64,000 bases of DNA from Gordonia alkaliphila. Lineage in GTDB: Bacteria > Actinomycetota > Actinomycetes > Mycobacteriales > Mycobacteriaceae. The notes under the pieces are model-generated. The model had not been told where the DNA came from, did not search any database, and saw only the letters and a list, made by a program, of their open reading frames with translations. This document shows, piece by piece, positions 1 through 9,768 of the stretch. Location of the stretch: assembly GCF_023017165.1 (NCBI RefSeq), contig NZ_JALKBW010000001.1:62001-126000 (forward strand). The letters are read 5' to 3'. Position 1 is the stretch's first letter, and each line of letters begins with the position of its first letter. The translations under genes and the position numbers were made by a program.

Positions 1-533
1 ATCACGTTCTTGAAGTTCACGAAGATGCCCTGCGCGGTCTCCGGACGCAGGTAGTGCAGACCCTGCTCGTCGTCGACCGGTCCCAGGAACGTCTTGAGCA
101 GACCCGAGAACGCCTTCGGCTCGGTCCACTCGCCGCGGGTGCCGCAGTCGGGGCAGACGATGTCGCTCATCGGAGCGTCGTCGGGGTTGTCGAGGCCCTT
201 CTTCAGGGCGTACGCCTCCTGCAGGTGGTCCTGCCGGTGACGACGGTGACAGTTGGTGCACTCGATCAGCGGGTCGGTGAAGACCTCGACGTGACCGGAC
301 GCCTCCCACACCTGGCGCGGCAGGATCACCGAGGAGTCCAGGCCCACCACGTCGTCGCGCGAGGTGACCATGCTGCGCCACCACTGGTCCTTGATGTTGT
401 TCTTCAGCTCCACGCCGAGGGGGCCGTAATCCCACGCCGAACGCGTACCGCCGTAGATCTCACCGCACGGGAACACCAGGCCGCGACGCTTGGCGAGGTT
501 GACGACGGCATCGACTTTGGACTGCACAGCCAC
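1..533 (-). CDS. glyS: Glycyl-tRNA synthetase, N-terminal part (runs off the window)
   Basis: Charges tRNA-Gly with glycine in the cytoplasm. About 177 residues are visible, reading from a GTG at 531-533 towards position 1, where the gene is cut by the window edge. The protein opens with [20 protein letters not shown], followed by [20 protein letters not shown] and the class II motif region WWRSMV. Two CxxC pairs (CTNCH and CPDCG) then suggest the inserted zinc-binding element of bacterial single-chain glycyl-tRNA synthetases. A GGAG lies about 12 nt upstream of the GTG; a second GTG two codons in is an alternative start. The neighbouring smtB-zur pair is the same as in M. tuberculosis (from memory). 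Confidence 0.93.
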   Translation of the reverse strand, partial: MAVQSKVDAVVNLAKRRGLVFPCGEIYGGTRSAWDYGPLGVELKNNIKDQWWRSMVTSRDDVVGLDSSVILPRQVWEASGHVEVFTDPLIECTNCHRRHRQDHLQEAYALKKGLDNPDDAPMSDIVCPDCGTRGEWTEPKAFSGLLKTFLGPVDDEQGLHYLRPETAQGIFVNFKNV

Positions 534-580
534 GGTTACTGTTCTCCACGCTTGAGGGGTTGGACTCATCCGCGGCGCAC

Positions 581-596
581 CGTGCCGTTCGGCACG
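581..596 (-). terminator. Short hairpin between nitroreductase and glyS
   Basis: CGTGCCG and CGGCACG form a perfect 7-bp inverted repeat around two bases, just downstream of the nitroreductase stop on the minus strand. There is no T-tract, so it may be a weak terminator or simply a structured part of the glyS leader. Confidence 0.3.
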
Positions 597-642
597 CGCA
601 CCACGACCTACAGGGTATCTCCCCCGCGCAAACCACCCGCGC

Positions 643-1098
643 TCACGTCAGGATGAGTTCGACGTACGGGATCGCCTCGAGCGGGCTGCCGATGGACTCC
701 TCGATCACGCCGGCCAGCTCGTCGTACGCCTTCGGGTGGGCCACCCGGTACCGCTCGATGACGCCCTCGGCGACTTCCGGCGGCAGGGTTCGGGCGATCG
801 CCGGTCGACGTCGCGCGAAGCCGATGGACACCCAGCAGTGCGGATCGGCCTGGAGATTGGCGTACCACTGCGATGTCTCACCGAACCCCGAGGCGACCAC
901 CACCCGGTGTTTGGCCGGGCGTTCCACGCACTCGAGCACGACGAACCGGTGCTCGCCGGACGTGCGCCCGAGGTGCTCCAGCAAGAGCAGCCGCCCGCCG
1001 AAGACGAAGCCGAGACCGGCACGGAAGAGCGGGATCGGCGCCCGCACCAGCCATCGCGTGTGCAGCATCTTCGACGCCCGGCTCGCCATGTCACCCAT
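643..1098 (-). CDS. Deazaflavin (F420)-dependent nitroreductase family protein
   Basis: A 151-residue protein resembling the split beta-barrel nitroreductases of mycobacteria (the Ddn/FDOR-A type), which use reduced F420 to reduce quinones or nitro compounds at the membrane. What I see is an N-terminal amphipathic segment ([19 protein letters not shown]), then [23 protein letters not shown], which matches the family core LLLTTTGRKSGK, and [21 protein letters not shown], which matches the SKGG..P.WYHNL core. The ATG at 1096-1098 was chosen because translation farther upstream would enter the divergent arsR promoter; GTG at 1108-1110 is possible. The cofC gene in this window shows that F420 is made. 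Substrate unknown. Confidence 0.75.
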   Translation of the reverse strand: MGDMASRASKMLHTRWLVRAPIPLFRAGLGFVFGGRLLLLEHLGRTSGEHRFVVLECVERPAKHRVVVASGFGETSQWYANLQADPHCWVSIGFARRRPAIARTLPPEVAEGVIERYRVAHPKAYDELAGVIEESIGSPLEAIPYVELILT

Positions 1099-1188
1099 GC
1101 TATTGAGCACGTCGCGGCCGCGCAGCGACCCGTGCAATTGGGAACCGATGCTAATAAGCTGGCGGAAGATCGTCCGGAAGGGGACCCA

Positions 1189-1584
1189 GTGACGCAGCCC
1201 GACCTCGGAACCGCAGACCTCGCAACCGCAGACCTCGCAACCGCGGGCCATGCCGCCGCAGGCGAACTGCTGCGCGCTCTCGCCGCCCCGGCGCGCGTCG
1301 CGATCGTCCTCGCCCTCAACGAGCGGGCGATGTGCGTGCACGAGCTCGTCGACACCCTGCACCTCAATCAGCCGCAGGTGAGCCAGCACCTGCGGGTACT
1401 GAAGAACTCCGGCGTCGTCGTCGGCCATCGCCGCGGCCGCGAGGTGGAGTACACCCTCGTCGACGACCACATCGCCCACATCGTCACCGATGCCCTGATT
1501 CACGTCACCGAAGGCAGCCACGGGGAAGGCAGCCACGGGGTAGGCGACCGCGAGGCGGGTGGCCAGTCCGAGGTCCCGGCATGA
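1189..1584 (+). CDS. smtB: ArsR/SmtB-family zinc-sensing repressor
   Basis: Small winged-helix repressor of 131 residues that in mycobacteria controls its own operon with zur in response to zinc. The helix-turn-helix covers roughly residues 49-73 (VHELVDTLHLNQPQVSQHLR). Residues 92-108 fit the alpha-5 metal site pattern D-x-H-x10-H-x-x-E (D92, H94, H105, E108), typical of zinc sensors. The GTG start follows a GGAAGGGG ribosome site. The N-terminus holds an imperfect tandem repeat (ADLGTADLATADLATA) and the C-terminus a duplicated GSHGEGSHG segment; both are repeated in the DNA and may vary between strains. The stop overlaps the zur start by 4 nt. Divergent from the nitroreductase gene; a TAATAA at 1152-1157 could be the -10 box. 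Confidence 0.88.
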   Translation: MTQPDLGTADLATADLATAGHAAAGELLRALAAPARVAIVLALNERAMCVHELVDTLHLNQPQVSQHLRVLKNSGVVVGHRRGREVEYTLVDDHIAHIVTDALIHVTEGSHGEGSHGVGDREAGGQSEVPA

Positions 1585-1991
1585 CCGACCCGAAACCGGT
1601 CACCGGTCAGCGCACCACCCGACAGCGCGCCGCGATCGCCGACCTGCTGACCCAGAACGACGACTTCCTCTCCGCGCAGCAGCTGCACGACCTGCTCACC
1701 GCGCGCGGCGACTCCATCGGCCTCACCACGGTCTATCGCAACCTCCAGGCCCTGGTCGATGCGGGTCAGGTGGACGCCATTTGGGACGGCTCCGGCGAGA
1801 CCCGCTACCGCCACTGCTCCACCGAGCACCATCACCACCTGGTGTGCCGATCCTGCGGCGCGACCGTCGAGGTGCAGGGCGACCCGGTGGAACGCTGGGC
1901 GGACGCCATCGCCAAGACGCACGGCTACCGGGACATCGCGCACACCGTAGAGATCTTCGGCACGTGCGCCGCCTGTGCCGCGGCCGACTGA
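1581..1991 (+). CDS. zur: Zinc uptake regulator Zur (Fur family)
   Basis: Fur-family repressor of 136 residues that, with zinc bound, shuts off zinc uptake genes and zinc-free ribosomal protein paralogues. The winged helix is in residues 10-75 (QRTTRQRAAIADLL, GLTTVYRNLQALVDAG). A histidine cluster (EHHHHLVC, H83-H86) is part of the regulatory metal site, and the cysteine pairs C89/C92 and C129/C132 form the structural zinc site. It overlaps smtB by ATGA, so the two are translated together. Being linked to a zinc-type SmtB supports Zur rather than an iron Fur or PerR. In mycobacteria the same pair is known as smtB-furB. Confidence 0.93.
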   Translation: MTDPKPVTGQRTTRQRAAIADLLTQNDDFLSAQQLHDLLTARGDSIGLTTVYRNLQALVDAGQVDAIWDGSGETRYRHCSTEHHHHLVCRSCGATVEVQGDPVERWADAIAKTHGYRDIAHTVEIFGTCAACAAAD

Positions 1992-2041
1992 CATCGGCAC
2001 GGCCCCGACGTGGCCGAGTAGGTCCTACTGCGCCCGGTGCG

Positions 2042-2842
2042 TCAGGCGCTGCCGAAGCGGCGGTCGCGCTTGGCGTACTCCAGGCACGCCTCCCAGAGGT
2101 CGCGCCGGTCGAAGTCGGGAAACAGCTTCTCCTGGTACACCATCTCGGCATATGCCGACTGCCACAGCAGGAAGTTGGAGAGCCGCTGCTCCCCCGACGG
2201 ACGCAGGAACAGATCGACGTCGGGCATGTCCGGCTCGTCGAGGTACCGGGCGAACGACGTCTCGGTGATGCGTTCCGGGTCGATCTCGCCCCGCGCGGCC
2301 CGCCGGGCGATCTCCCGGGCCGCGTCGGCGATCTCGGCGCGGCCACCGTAGTTCACGCACATCACCAGGGTCAGCACGTCGTTGTCCTTGGTGAGTTCTT
2401 CGGCCACCTCGAGTTCCTTGATGACGCTGCGCCACAGACGCGGACGACGACCGGCCCAGCGCACTCGCACGCCCATCTCGTGCATCTCGTCGCGACGACG
2501 ACGGATCACGTCCCGGTTGAAGCCCATCAGGAACTTCACCTCGTCCGGGCTGCGCGACCAGTTCTCGGTGGAGAAGGCGTAGGCCGAGAGCCACTTGACG
2601 CCGATCTCGATGGATCCGCACACCGAGTCCATCAGGACGGCTTCGCCCCGCTTGTGGCCTTCGGTGCGCGGCAGGCCGCGCTCCTGCGCCCACCGGCCGT
2701 TGCCGTCCATCACCAGGGCGACGTGGTTCGGCACGAACTGCGCCGGGATCGCCGGCGGGGTGGCCCCGGAGGGGTGCGGATCCGGCGGCCGGATCGCGCG
2801 CGGTGCGGCGGCGGGCTGCGAGCGGCGGGTCAGTCGTGCCAT
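2042..2842 (-). CDS. uppS: (2Z)-isoprenyl diphosphate synthase (decaprenyl/undecaprenyl type)
   Basis: Makes the long polyprenyl diphosphate lipid carrier used for peptidoglycan, arabinogalactan and mannan synthesis by adding isopentenyl diphosphate units in cis. The 266-residue protein contains [20 protein letters not shown] (catalytic Asp46), the [11 protein letters not shown] signature and the C-terminal [20 protein letters not shown] motif. The first 35 or so residues are a Pro/Ala-rich extension of little conservation. The ATG at 2840-2842 has GGGAGAGG upstream. The gene lies directly downstream of recO on the same strand (47 nt), as in M. tuberculosis, where the enzyme makes decaprenyl diphosphate; chain length cannot be read from sequence alone. 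Confidence 0.94.
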   Translation of the reverse strand: MARLTRRSQPAAAPRAIRPPDPHPSGATPPAIPAQFVPNHVALVMDGNGRWAQERGLPRTEGHKRGEAVLMDSVCGSIEIGVKWLSAYAFSTENWSRSPDEVKFLMGFNRDVIRRRRDEMHEMGVRVRWAGRRPRLWRSVIKELEVAEELTKDNDVLTLVMCVNYGGRAEIADAAREIARRAARGEIDPERITETSFARYLDEPDMPDVDLFLRPSGEQRLSNFLLWQSAYAEMVYQEKLFPDFDRRDLWEACLEYAKRDRRFGSA

Positions 2843-2889
2843 CGGGGGCCTCTCCCATGGTGTCGGTGGCGTGTCTCGGTGATCTCGGG

Positions 2890-3678
2890 TCAGGCAGTGG
2901 TGGCCGTGGTGACCGTGCTTGCGGCCGGGCCGAGGCGGTCGGCGGTAACGGACCGGTCGATCAACGGCAGTGTCCGGAGTCGTCGTTCCAGGTGCCATTG
3001 CAGGTGCGCGGCGATCAGACCGGTGGCCTGCCGCTGCTGCGACGCGGTGGTGGTGGCGACGTGGTCCCAGTGCCCCTGGGCGAGCGCCTCCATCAGCTCC
3101 AGCACGCCGACCGACGGGGTCGCGGCCCCGGCCGGACGACAGTACACGCACACCGCCCCGCCGGCCGCGACGTGGAAAGCCTTGTGCGGCCCCGGGTTCG
3201 CGCAGTGCGCACAGGCGTCCAGCGACGGCATCCAGCCGGCCGCGCCCATGGCGCGCAGGAGGAAGGCGTCCAGAATGTGCTGCTGCTCCCGCCGCTCCTC
3301 CGCCAGCGCGGTCAGCGCGCCGACGGTCAGCCGGTACAGCTGCAACGCGGGCACCCGTTCCTCACCGGCGAGGCGTTCGGCGGTCTCCAGTACCGCGCAG
3401 GCCGTGGTGTACCGCGTGTAGTCGCGCGCCATCGCCTCGCTGAAGGCGTTGAGCGTGTGCACCTGCGTCACGATGTCCAGATTGCGGCCGGGATAGAGAT
3501 TCACGTGCACGTGCGCGAACGGTTCCAACCGGGCCCCGAACTTGGACCGGGTACGTCGGATGCCCTTCGCGACAGCACGGACCAGCCCGTGTTCGGCGGT
3601 GAGGAGGGTGATGATGCGGTCGGCCTCGCCCAGCTTGTGCTGGCGGATCACCACCGCTTCGTCCTGATAGTTCCTCAC
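2890..3678 (-). CDS. recO: DNA repair protein RecO
   Basis: Helps load RecA onto SSB-coated single-stranded DNA in the RecFOR pathway. The 262 residues show an N-terminal OB fold ([36 protein letters not shown]), a helical middle and a zinc-finger-like module with four cysteines at about 156, 159, 177 and 180 (CAHC and CVYC). The C-terminus is Thr/Ala-rich and probably unstructured. It sits upstream of uppS in the same direction. Length and motifs are ordinary for actinobacterial RecO. Confidence 0.93.
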   Translation of the reverse strand: MRNYQDEAVVIRQHKLGEADRIITLLTAEHGLVRAVAKGIRRTRSKFGARLEPFAHVHVNLYPGRNLDIVTQVHTLNAFSEAMARDYTRYTTACAVLETAERLAGEERVPALQLYRLTVGALTALAEERREQQHILDAFLLRAMGAAGWMPSLDACAHCANPGPHKAFHVAAGGAVCVYCRPAGAATPSVGVLELMEALAQGHWDHVATTTASQQRQATGLIAAHLQWHLERRLRTLPLIDRSVTADRLGPAASTVTTATTA

Positions 3679-3754
3679 CGCTGCATTCTCTCACCGAACG
3701 ACGACAGAGGCGCACCCCGACGCGCGCCCCCGACGCCGACCGCCGGCGCGGGGC

Positions 3755-4213
3755 TCAGTTCTTGCCCTTGCGGCCCTTCGCCTCCCGGCGGACCAGTGCG
3801 GCGTCGGCGGCACTGTTCTTCGCCGCGGCCTCCTGCTTGCGGTCCCACCAGCGCTGCAGGATCAGGAAGCCGAGGCACCAGGTCAGCAGCGCGCTGGCGA
3901 ACCAGACCACCACGGTCGAGGCCAACCAGGAACTGAAGCCGTCGATGCGCAACGCCCCGGAGATCAGCGTGGTGATCCACAGCGCCACCAACGTCGACAG
4001 CAGACCGATGCCGCCGAGCATGGCCGACGCGTACTTGCGCGCGATGTTGAAGATGAACGGCCCCAGCAGCGACTGCAGCGCGGTGAAGATGGCGACGGCG
4101 ATGAAGAAGCCGCCGAGCGAGATGTGGAATCCGCCGACCACGAGGTAGCAGATCAGAAAGGCGATCGCCGCGGACACCAGGTTGACGGCGATGCTCAAGA
4201 GGAACCGAATCAC
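3755..4213 (-). CDS. Four-helix membrane protein (phage holin superfamily IV-like)
   Basis: A 152-residue protein with four predicted membrane segments at about 4-26, 33-52, 64-87 and 97-121, ending in a charged cytoplasmic tail rich in Lys and Arg (REAKGRKGKN). The short polar loops and this topology match the small mycobacterial membrane proteins annotated as 4-TM holin-like; no evidence suggests it is a real holin. It stands alone between recO and era, separated by about 76 and 92 nt. In M. tuberculosis, as I recall, an amidase gene occupies this place, so the locus differs. Function unknown. Confidence 0.75.
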   Translation of the reverse strand: MIRFLLSIAVNLVSAAIAFLICYLVVGGFHISLGGFFIAVAIFTALQSLLGPFIFNIARKYASAMLGGIGLLSTLVALWITTLISGALRIDGFSSWLASTVVVWFASALLTWCLGFLILQRWWDRKQEAAAKNSAADAALVRREAKGRKGKN

Positions 4214-4305
4214 AACAATTCTCCTTCTAGGACGACACTTCTTCGCCGACCGCGCGTCGCGTTCGCGTGAGTGTTCGTCTCACATCATGCCTGCCGACGC
4301 GCCGA

Positions 4306-5214
4306 TCAGAAGCCGAGACGCCCCAGCTGTTTCGGATCGCGCTGCCAATCCTTGGCCACCTTCACGTGGAGGTCGAGATAGACGCGGCAGCCCAGCAGCT
4401 TCTCGATCTGCGCGCGCGCCGCGGTGCCGACCTCTTTCAGGCGTGCCCCGCGGTGCCCGATGATGATGCCTTTCTGGCTGTCGCGCTCCACGTACAGTAC
4501 CGCGTGGACGTCGACCATCGGCGGATCCGAGCCCTCCCGGTCGATGACCTCTTCGATGGTCACCGCGAGCGAATGCGGCAGCTCGTCGCGGACGCCTTCG
4601 AGGGCGGCCTCGCGGATGAACTCGGCCATCAGCACCTGCTCGGGCTCGTCGGTCAGTTCACCGTCCGGGTAGAACGCCGGCCCCGGCTCGCACAGGGAGA
4701 CGAGGAGGTCGGCGAGCACGTCGAGCTGCTTGCCGGACTTGGCCGACACCGGAATCACCTCGGCCTCCGGACCGAGCACGTCGGCCAGGGCGATCAGCTG
4801 TTCGGCGATCTTCGCCGGCCCCACCTTGTCGAGCTTGGTGACGATGCCGACCACCTTGGTGCGTCGGGACAGCGGTTTGATCTGCTCGATGATCCACCGA
4901 TCGCCGGGGCCGATGGGCTCGTCGGCGGGGATGCACAGGCAGATCACGTCCACTTCGGAGAGCGTGTCGAGCACCAGGTCGTTGAGCCGTTTACCGAGCA
5001 GGGTCCGCGGCCGGTGCAGGCCCGGGGTGTCGACCAGCACGAGCTGCGCGTCCGGTCGGGTCACGATGCCGCGGATCGCGTGCCGCGTGGTCTGCGGCCG
5101 ATTGGAGGTGATCGCCACCTTGTCGCCCACCAGCGCGTTGGTCAACGTCGACTTGCCGGTGTTCGGGCGCCCCACGAGGCAGATGAATCCGGAACGGAAC
5201 TCGGTGTCGGTCAC
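4306..5214 (-). CDS. era: GTPase Era
   Basis: Ras-like GTPase that binds the 3' end of 16S rRNA and helps mature the 30S subunit. In 302 residues I see the P-loop GRPNTGKS (15-22), the G3 motif DTPG (62-65), the G4 motif TKLD (126-129), and a C-terminal KH RNA-binding domain containing [15 protein letters not shown]. The start codon overlaps the stop of the upstream CNNM gene by 4 nt (ATGA). The run phoH-ybeY-CNNM-era forms one compact operon that joins RNA and ribosome maturation factors, as in many Gram-positive bacteria. Confidence 0.95.
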   Translation of the reverse strand: MTDTEFRSGFICLVGRPNTGKSTLTNALVGDKVAITSNRPQTTRHAIRGIVTRPDAQLVLVDTPGLHRPRTLLGKRLNDLVLDTLSEVDVICLCIPADEPIGPGDRWIIEQIKPLSRRTKVVGIVTKLDKVGPAKIAEQLIALADVLGPEAEVIPVSAKSGKQLDVLADLLVSLCEPGPAFYPDGELTDEPEQVLMAEFIREAALEGVRDELPHSLAVTIEEVIDREGSDPPMVDVHAVLYVERDSQKGIIIGHRGARLKEVGTAARAQIEKLLGCRVYLDLHVKVAKDWQRDPKQLGRLGF

Positions 5215-6590
5215 TGCTGGTCTCCTCGTCGCGCGGCGCCGCCGCTCTTCTTCTCGCCCCGGGACTTCTCCCCCGGGGCCTTCTCGCCCCGGGCCTGATC
5301 GCCCTGCGCCTTCGCCTTGTCCGCGTCCTCGCGCCGCACCAGGACGGTCGTGATGCGCTGGCGACCGACGCGATTGGGCCCGCCCTCGGCGGTCATCCGC
5401 AGGCCGGCCGTCTTCACCCGGGTGCCCGGCAACGGCACGCGGCCGAGCTTCCAGGCGATCAGCCCACCCACGGTCTCCACCTCGTCGTCGCGCAGGTCGA
5501 CGTCGAACAGTTCACCGAGGTCTTCCACCGGCAGCCGCGACGACACGCGGTACACACCCGGCTCGACCTCCTCGATCGGGGCCACCTCGTCGGTGTCGTA
5601 CTCGTCGGCGATCTCCCCGACGATCTCCTCCAGCACGTCCTCGATGGTCGCCAACCCGGCGATACCGCCGTACTCGTCCACCAGCAGCGCCATGTGATTG
5701 TGGTGCGCCTGCATCTCTTCGAGAAGGTCGTCGAGCCGCTTGGAGTCGGGCACGAACCACGGCGCGCGCATCACGTCGGCGACGGTCAACTCGTTCTGCA
5801 CGGTGCCGCGCGGCAGCATGTGCTCGACGATGTCCTTGAGGTACACCACGCCCACCATGTCGTCGGGGTTCTCCCCGATCACCGGGATGCGCGAGTGCCC
5901 GGACCGCACCGCCAGACTCAGCGCCTGGGTGGCCGACTTGTCCGACTCGATCCAGACGACCTCCGGGCGCGGCACCATCACCTCGCGGGCGTTGGTCTCG
6001 TCGAGCTCGAAGACCGACTGGATCATCCGCCGCTCATCGTCGTCGACGACGCCCTGCACCTGCGCCAGATCCACCACTTCGCGCACTTCCACTTCGGTCG
6101 CGAACGGCCCGTTGCGGTAGCCGCGGCCGGGTGTCATCGCGTTGCCGAGCAGGATCAGCAGGCGGGTCACCGGCCGCAGCAGCACGCCGATACCGGTGAG
6201 GAAGGGCGCCGCGACCAACGCGATGGAGTAGGCGTGCTGGCGGCCGATCGTGCGCGGCCCGACGCCGACGGCAACGAACGAGACCACCATCATCGCGAGG
6301 ATCGCCACCACGATGCCCCAGGTCAGGCCGAGACCGTCGACCGCGACGATCGCCACCAGCACGGTGGAGGCCGTTTCGAAGCCGATACGCAGCAGTACCG
6401 ACAAGCCGACGTAGGTGGGGCGCTGACGCACCACCTGCGCCAGCCGCTTCGCGCCGCCCCGCTCGTCCTTGACCATCTCGTCGATGCGCGCCACCGAGAC
6501 GGTGTTCAGCGCCGAGTCGGTGGCCGCGAGGACTCCGGCCACCACGGTGCACAGCACCGCGACCATCAGAAAGATGATGTCGAGGACCAT
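5211..6590 (-). CDS. CNNM/HlyC-CorC family membrane protein with CBS domains
   Basis: Likely divalent cation (Mg2+/Co2+) transport or efflux protein; the older name is haemolysin-like. The 459 residues start with a CNNM membrane domain (segments near 1-25, 63-83, 88-110 and 120-150), then a CBS pair (about 195-320; [54 protein letters not shown]) and a CorC-HlyC transporter-associated domain (about 335-420). The tail is an odd low-complexity segment of repeated RGEK/PGEK units ([19 protein letters not shown]) overlapping the era start. Closest named relatives in M. tuberculosis are in the same place between era and ybeY. The transported ion is not evident. Confidence 0.88.
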   Translation of the reverse strand: MVLDIIFLMVAVLCTVVAGVLAATDSALNTVSVARIDEMVKDERGGAKRLAQVVRQRPTYVGLSVLLRIGFETASTVLVAIVAVDGLGLTWGIVVAILAMMVVSFVAVGVGPRTIGRQHAYSIALVAAPFLTGIGVLLRPVTRLLILLGNAMTPGRGYRNGPFATEVEVREVVDLAQVQGVVDDDERRMIQSVFELDETNAREVMVPRPEVVWIESDKSATQALSLAVRSGHSRIPVIGENPDDMVGVVYLKDIVEHMLPRGTVQNELTVADVMRAPWFVPDSKRLDDLLEEMQAHHNHMALLVDEYGGIAGLATIEDVLEEIVGEIADEYDTDEVAPIEEVEPGVYRVSSRLPVEDLGELFDVDLRDDEVETVGGLIAWKLGRVPLPGTRVKTAGLRMTAEGGPNRVGRQRITTVLVRREDADKAKAQGDQARGEKAPGEKSRGEKKSGGAARRGDQQ

Positions 6591-6593
6591 GCG

Positions 6594-7148
6594 TCAGCGA
6601 TCGTCGGCGGAGTCGCCGGTGGCGTCGAAGCCGATGTTGCGCAGCAGCCGCGCGTCCTTCTCCGCCTGCCGCTCGGTGCGCACCCGCAGCTCCCGGGCGT
6701 CGTACCAGTCGGCGAGAATCCGGTTCTGCAGACCGAACATCTCCTTCTCCTCCTCCGGCTCGGCGTGATCGAAGCCGAGGAGGTGGAGCACGCCGTGCAC
6801 GGTCAGCACCGCGAGTTCGTGCTCGTAGCTGTGGCGCTGCGTCTTGGCCTGTTCGGCCGCGAACTCGGGGCACAGCACGATGTCGCCGAGCATGGCGGGA
6901 CCGGGATCGTCGGCGTCGGGACGGCCGCCGGGGGTGAGCTCGTCCATCGGGAAGCTCATCACGTCGGTGGGACCGGGCAGGTCCATCCACTGCATGTGCA
7001 GGTCGGCCATGGTGTCGTTGTCGACCAACTGGATCGACAGTTCCGCGGCGCGGTGCACGTCCATCGCACCGAGGGCGAAACGCGCCACCTCGATGATCTG
7101 GCCTTCCGGCGCATCCATGCCGGACTCGTTGAACAATTCGATACTCAT
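6594..7148 (-). CDS. ybeY: Endoribonuclease YbeY
   Basis: Zinc-dependent RNase involved in 16S rRNA 3'-end maturation and ribosome quality control. The signature [11 protein letters not shown] (residues 118-128) supplies the three zinc-binding histidines H118, H122 and H128. The preceding core ([19 protein letters not shown]) is typical. At 184 residues it is slightly longer than average because of a charged C-terminal extension. It overlaps phoH by ATGA and precedes the CNNM gene by 3 nt, so all are co-transcribed with era. Confidence 0.95.
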   Translation of the reverse strand: MSIELFNESGMDAPEGQIIEVARFALGAMDVHRAAELSIQLVDNDTMADLHMQWMDLPGPTDVMSFPMDELTPGGRPDADDPGPAMLGDIVLCPEFAAEQAKTQRHSYEHELAVLTVHGVLHLLGFDHAEPEEEKEMFGLQNRILADWYDARELRVRTERQAEKDARLLRNIGFDATGDSADDR

Positions 7149-8185
7149 CGACGACGACCTGTCTGTCCGCCCTGGGCACGACGCTGGGCGCGGTTACCCG
7201 CGAGCACGTCGCCTTCTTCGGCGCGGCCGTAGGCGTCGACGATGTCGGCCACCAATCGATGCCGCACCACATCGGCACTCGTCAGTTCGGCGAAGTAGAT
7301 GTCGTCGATACCGTCGAGAATCCGGGTGGCGGTCCGCAGGCCGCTCTGCTTGCCGCCGGGTAGATCCACCTGTGTGGTGTCGCCGGTGACCACCATCTTG
7401 GCGCCGAAACCGAGTCGGGTGAGGAACATCTTCATCTGCTCGCCCGTGGTGTTCTGCGCCTCGTCGAGGATGATGAACGCGTCGTTGAGGGTGCGGCCGC
7501 GCATGTAGGCCAGCGGTGCCACCTCGATCACCCCGGCCTCCATCAGCTTGGGAATGGCTTCGGGATCCATCATGTCGTGCAGCGCGTCGTACAGCGGCCG
7601 CAGGTAGGGATCGATCTTCTCGCTCAGCGAGCCGGGCAGGAAGCCCAGACGCTCGCCGGCTTCCACCGCGGGACGGGTCAGGATGATGCGGCTGACCTCT
7701 TTGCGCTGCAGGGCCTGCACGGCCTTGGCCATCGCGAGATAGGTCTTGCCGGTACCGGCCGGGCCGAGTCCGAAGACGATGGTGTTCGCGTCGATCGCGT
7801 CCACGTACCGCTTCTGATTCAGGGTCTTGGGCCGGATCGCGCGACCGCGGCGCGCGATGATGTCCAGGCTGAGCACCTGCGCCGGCGTCGCCTCCACCTC
7901 GTCGTCGGAGAGGATCGACATCGATTGCCGCACCAGGTCGGGAGTCAGTTCGGTGCCGGTGCGCACCAGCGCCAGCAGTTCGGCGATCACCCGCTCGGAG
8001 GCGGCCACCTCGGCCGACGGACCGCTCAGGGAGAGTCGGTCGCCACGGACATGGATCGACGCGGGCAGCTGCGATTCCAGCGTCCGCAGGTTGACGTCCG
8101 CGGGACCCAGCAGGCCGAGCATCTCCTGCTGGCCGATCTCCATGCTCGAAGTCACCGGGCGGCCGGGCCGGTCGTCGTCGCTCAC
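7145..8185 (-). CDS. phoH: PhoH-like ATPase (PhoH1)
   Basis: Cytoplasmic P-loop ATPase with an N-terminal KH-like region and a helicase-like core; linked by gene context to RNA metabolism. Walker A is GPAGTGKT (141-148 from this start) and Walker B is in [10 protein letters not shown]; further core motifs are [11 protein letters not shown] and [10 protein letters not shown]. The GTG at 8183-8185 is preferred because AGGAG lies 11 nt ahead of it; a GTG at 8195-8197 (four more residues) directly touches that AGGAG and so is a poor start. First gene of the phoH-ybeY-CNNM-era operon. Confidence 0.92.
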   Translation of the reverse strand: MSDDDRPGRPVTSSMEIGQQEMLGLLGPADVNLRTLESQLPASIHVRGDRLSLSGPSAEVAASERVIAELLALVRTGTELTPDLVRQSMSILSDDEVEATPAQVLSLDIIARRGRAIRPKTLNQKRYVDAIDANTIVFGLGPAGTGKTYLAMAKAVQALQRKEVSRIILTRPAVEAGERLGFLPGSLSEKIDPYLRPLYDALHDMMDPEAIPKLMEAGVIEVAPLAYMRGRTLNDAFIILDEAQNTTGEQMKMFLTRLGFGAKMVVTGDTTQVDLPGGKQSGLRTATRILDGIDDIYFAELTSADVVRHRLVADIVDAYGRAEEGDVLAGNRAQRRAQGGQTGRRR

Positions 8186-8257
8186 TAAGGTATTCACTCC
8201 TGAGAAATCGCTGGTGGTTGCTTTGATCCTAGCCCGACGAAGCGGGCCGCGACGCGG

Positions 8258-9013
8258 TCAGAGGCCGAGCTCACGCAGGGTCTGCCGGTGTGCACGGCTG
8301 GACAGATCCAGGAAGGCCGCGTGGTCGCCGGGCACCTCGGCCAGCGTCACGCGCTGCCCGCGCTCGCGCATCACCTCGACGTAGTGTCTGCTCAACTCCA
8401 CCGGCACCGCGCGATCCTCGGTGGTGTGCACCACGGCGATCAGCGCGTCGACCACCGGAGCCTGCGCCGGGGAGGCGGCGGCGAAGCGCTGCGGCGCCTC
8501 GTCGTAGGAGGTGCCGAGGAAGCGCACCACGGACGGCTTGTCGTGGAGACCGGGAATCGTGAGGTCGAGCACCGCCGACTGCGGGATCACCGTGGTGATC
8601 CGGTACCGCTCGGTGCGCGCGCCGAGATTCGCCACCGCCCAGACGGCCAACTGACCGCCGGCCGAGTGGCCCACGACGGCGACGTGCTGCCGGTCGACGG
8701 TGATGCCCGCCAACGCGAGCTCCTCGGTGATCGGGCCGTCGAGCAGGCGCAGCGCGGCGAGGACGTCCTGTCCGGTCTGCGGCCAGCCGCCGCCCTCCTC
8801 GACCCGGCGGTACTCGATGTTCCAGACCACCGCGCCACGCTTCGCGAGATCGCGGGAGACGGCGCCGGCGATGGTGAGACCGAACTCGGTGGACCACGAG
8901 CCGCCGTGGATCATCACCACGAGCGGTACGCATTCGCCTGCTTCGACGTCGGGCAGGTACAGGTGGCCGAACTGGGACGCGTGCTCACCGTAGGCGATCT
9001 TGCGACGCTTCAT
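8258..9013 (-). CDS. Alpha/beta hydrolase, esterase-lipase/kynurenine formamidase-like
   Basis: A 251-residue serine hydrolase with the oxyanion motif HGGSW (about residues 34-38), as in hormone-sensitive lipase and kynurenine formamidase families, and the nucleophile elbow GHSAGGQ. A late Asp (TTEDRAVP) and His (GDHAAFLDL) complete a plausible triad. The start ATG overlaps the rsmE stop (ATGA), so it belongs to the hrcA-dnaJ2-rsmE unit as the last gene. The substrate is not evident; nothing nearby points to tryptophan catabolism. Confidence 0.8.
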   Translation of the reverse strand: MKRRKIAYGEHASQFGHLYLPDVEAGECVPLVVMIHGGSWSTEFGLTIAGAVSRDLAKRGAVVWNIEYRRVEEGGGWPQTGQDVLAALRLLDGPITEELALAGITVDRQHVAVVGHSAGGQLAVWAVANLGARTERYRITTVIPQSAVLDLTIPGLHDKPSVVRFLGTSYDEAPQRFAAASPAQAPVVDALIAVVHTTEDRAVPVELSRHYVEVMRERGQRVTLAEVPGDHAAFLDLSSRAHRQTLRELGL

Positions 9014-9768
9014 CGTCGACGTGCCCACCGGTCGGTCACCGCGCCGAGCGCACCGAGCGCCACCGCCCCGGCCGCCGCGGTGCGCAGCACTTCCGGGCCG
9101 AGCACCACCGAGCGGGCGCCCAGCGCGGACAGGTCGGCCACTTCCTCGTCGGTGAGGCCGCCTTCGGGTCCGATCACCAGCACCACTTCGGGCGCACCGC
9201 GGAAGTCGACGGCGCCGAACGGGGTGGCGCCGTCCTCGTGCAGCATCGCCACCACGCCGCCGGCGGCGTGCACCCGCCCGCACAGCTCCCGGACGTCGAT
9301 GGTGGTCGACAATTCCCGCACCTCGGGAATCCACGGGCGGCGGGCCTGTTTGGCGGCGGTGGCCGCGACGGTGCGCCACTTCTCGACGCCCTTGGCGGCC
9401 TTCACCCCGGACCAGCGGGCGATGCTGCGCGCGGCCTGCCAGGGCACGATCACGTCCACTCCGGCCTCGGTCATCAGGTCGACGGCCAGCTCGGAGCGTT
9501 CGGCCTTCGGCAGTGCCTGCACGATAGTGACGATGGGCGTGGGTCGCGCGACGAACTCGACCTGACCGGCACGCACGGTGAGCCGATCTTTGCCGCTCAC
9601 TTCGCTGACGGTACCCGCCACCGTGGTGCCGCGACCGTCGCCGAGTACCACCGACTCCCCGACCTTCAGCCGGGTCACGGTCACCGCATGGCGGCCTTCC
9701 GGGCCGGTGACCAGCACGCTCTCTCCGGCGCGCGGCACCTCGTCGACCCAGAAGACCGGCGGGCTCAT
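9010..9768 (-). CDS. rsmE: 16S rRNA (uracil-1498-N3)-methyltransferase RsmE
   Basis: Methylates N3 of U1498 in 16S rRNA using S-adenosylmethionine. The 252 residues have an N-terminal PUA-like domain ([19 protein letters not shown]) and a SPOUT knot domain with [13 protein letters not shown] and [16 protein letters not shown], the hallmark SAM-binding knot. It overlaps dnaJ upstream by ATGA. The order hrcA-dnaJ-rsmE is conserved across actinobacteria, so it is probably expressed with the heat-shock genes. Confidence 0.94.
   Translation of the reverse strand: MSPPVFWVDEVPRAGESVLVTGPEGRHAVTVTRLKVGESVVLGDGRGTTVAGTVSEVSGKDRLTVRAGQVEFVARPTPIVTIVQALPKAERSELAVDLMTEAGVDVIVPWQAARSIARWSGVKAAKGVEKWRTVAATAAKQARRPWIPEVRELSTTIDVRELCGRVHAAGGVVAMLHEDGATPFGAVDFRGAPEVVLVIGPEGGLTDEEVADLSALGARSVVLGPEVLRTAAAGAVALGALGAVTDRWARRR

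Noticed and set aside
3755-4213. Phage holin as a sign of a prophage
   Set aside because: No phage genes surround it; small four-helix proteins with this label are common housekeeping membrane proteins in the order.
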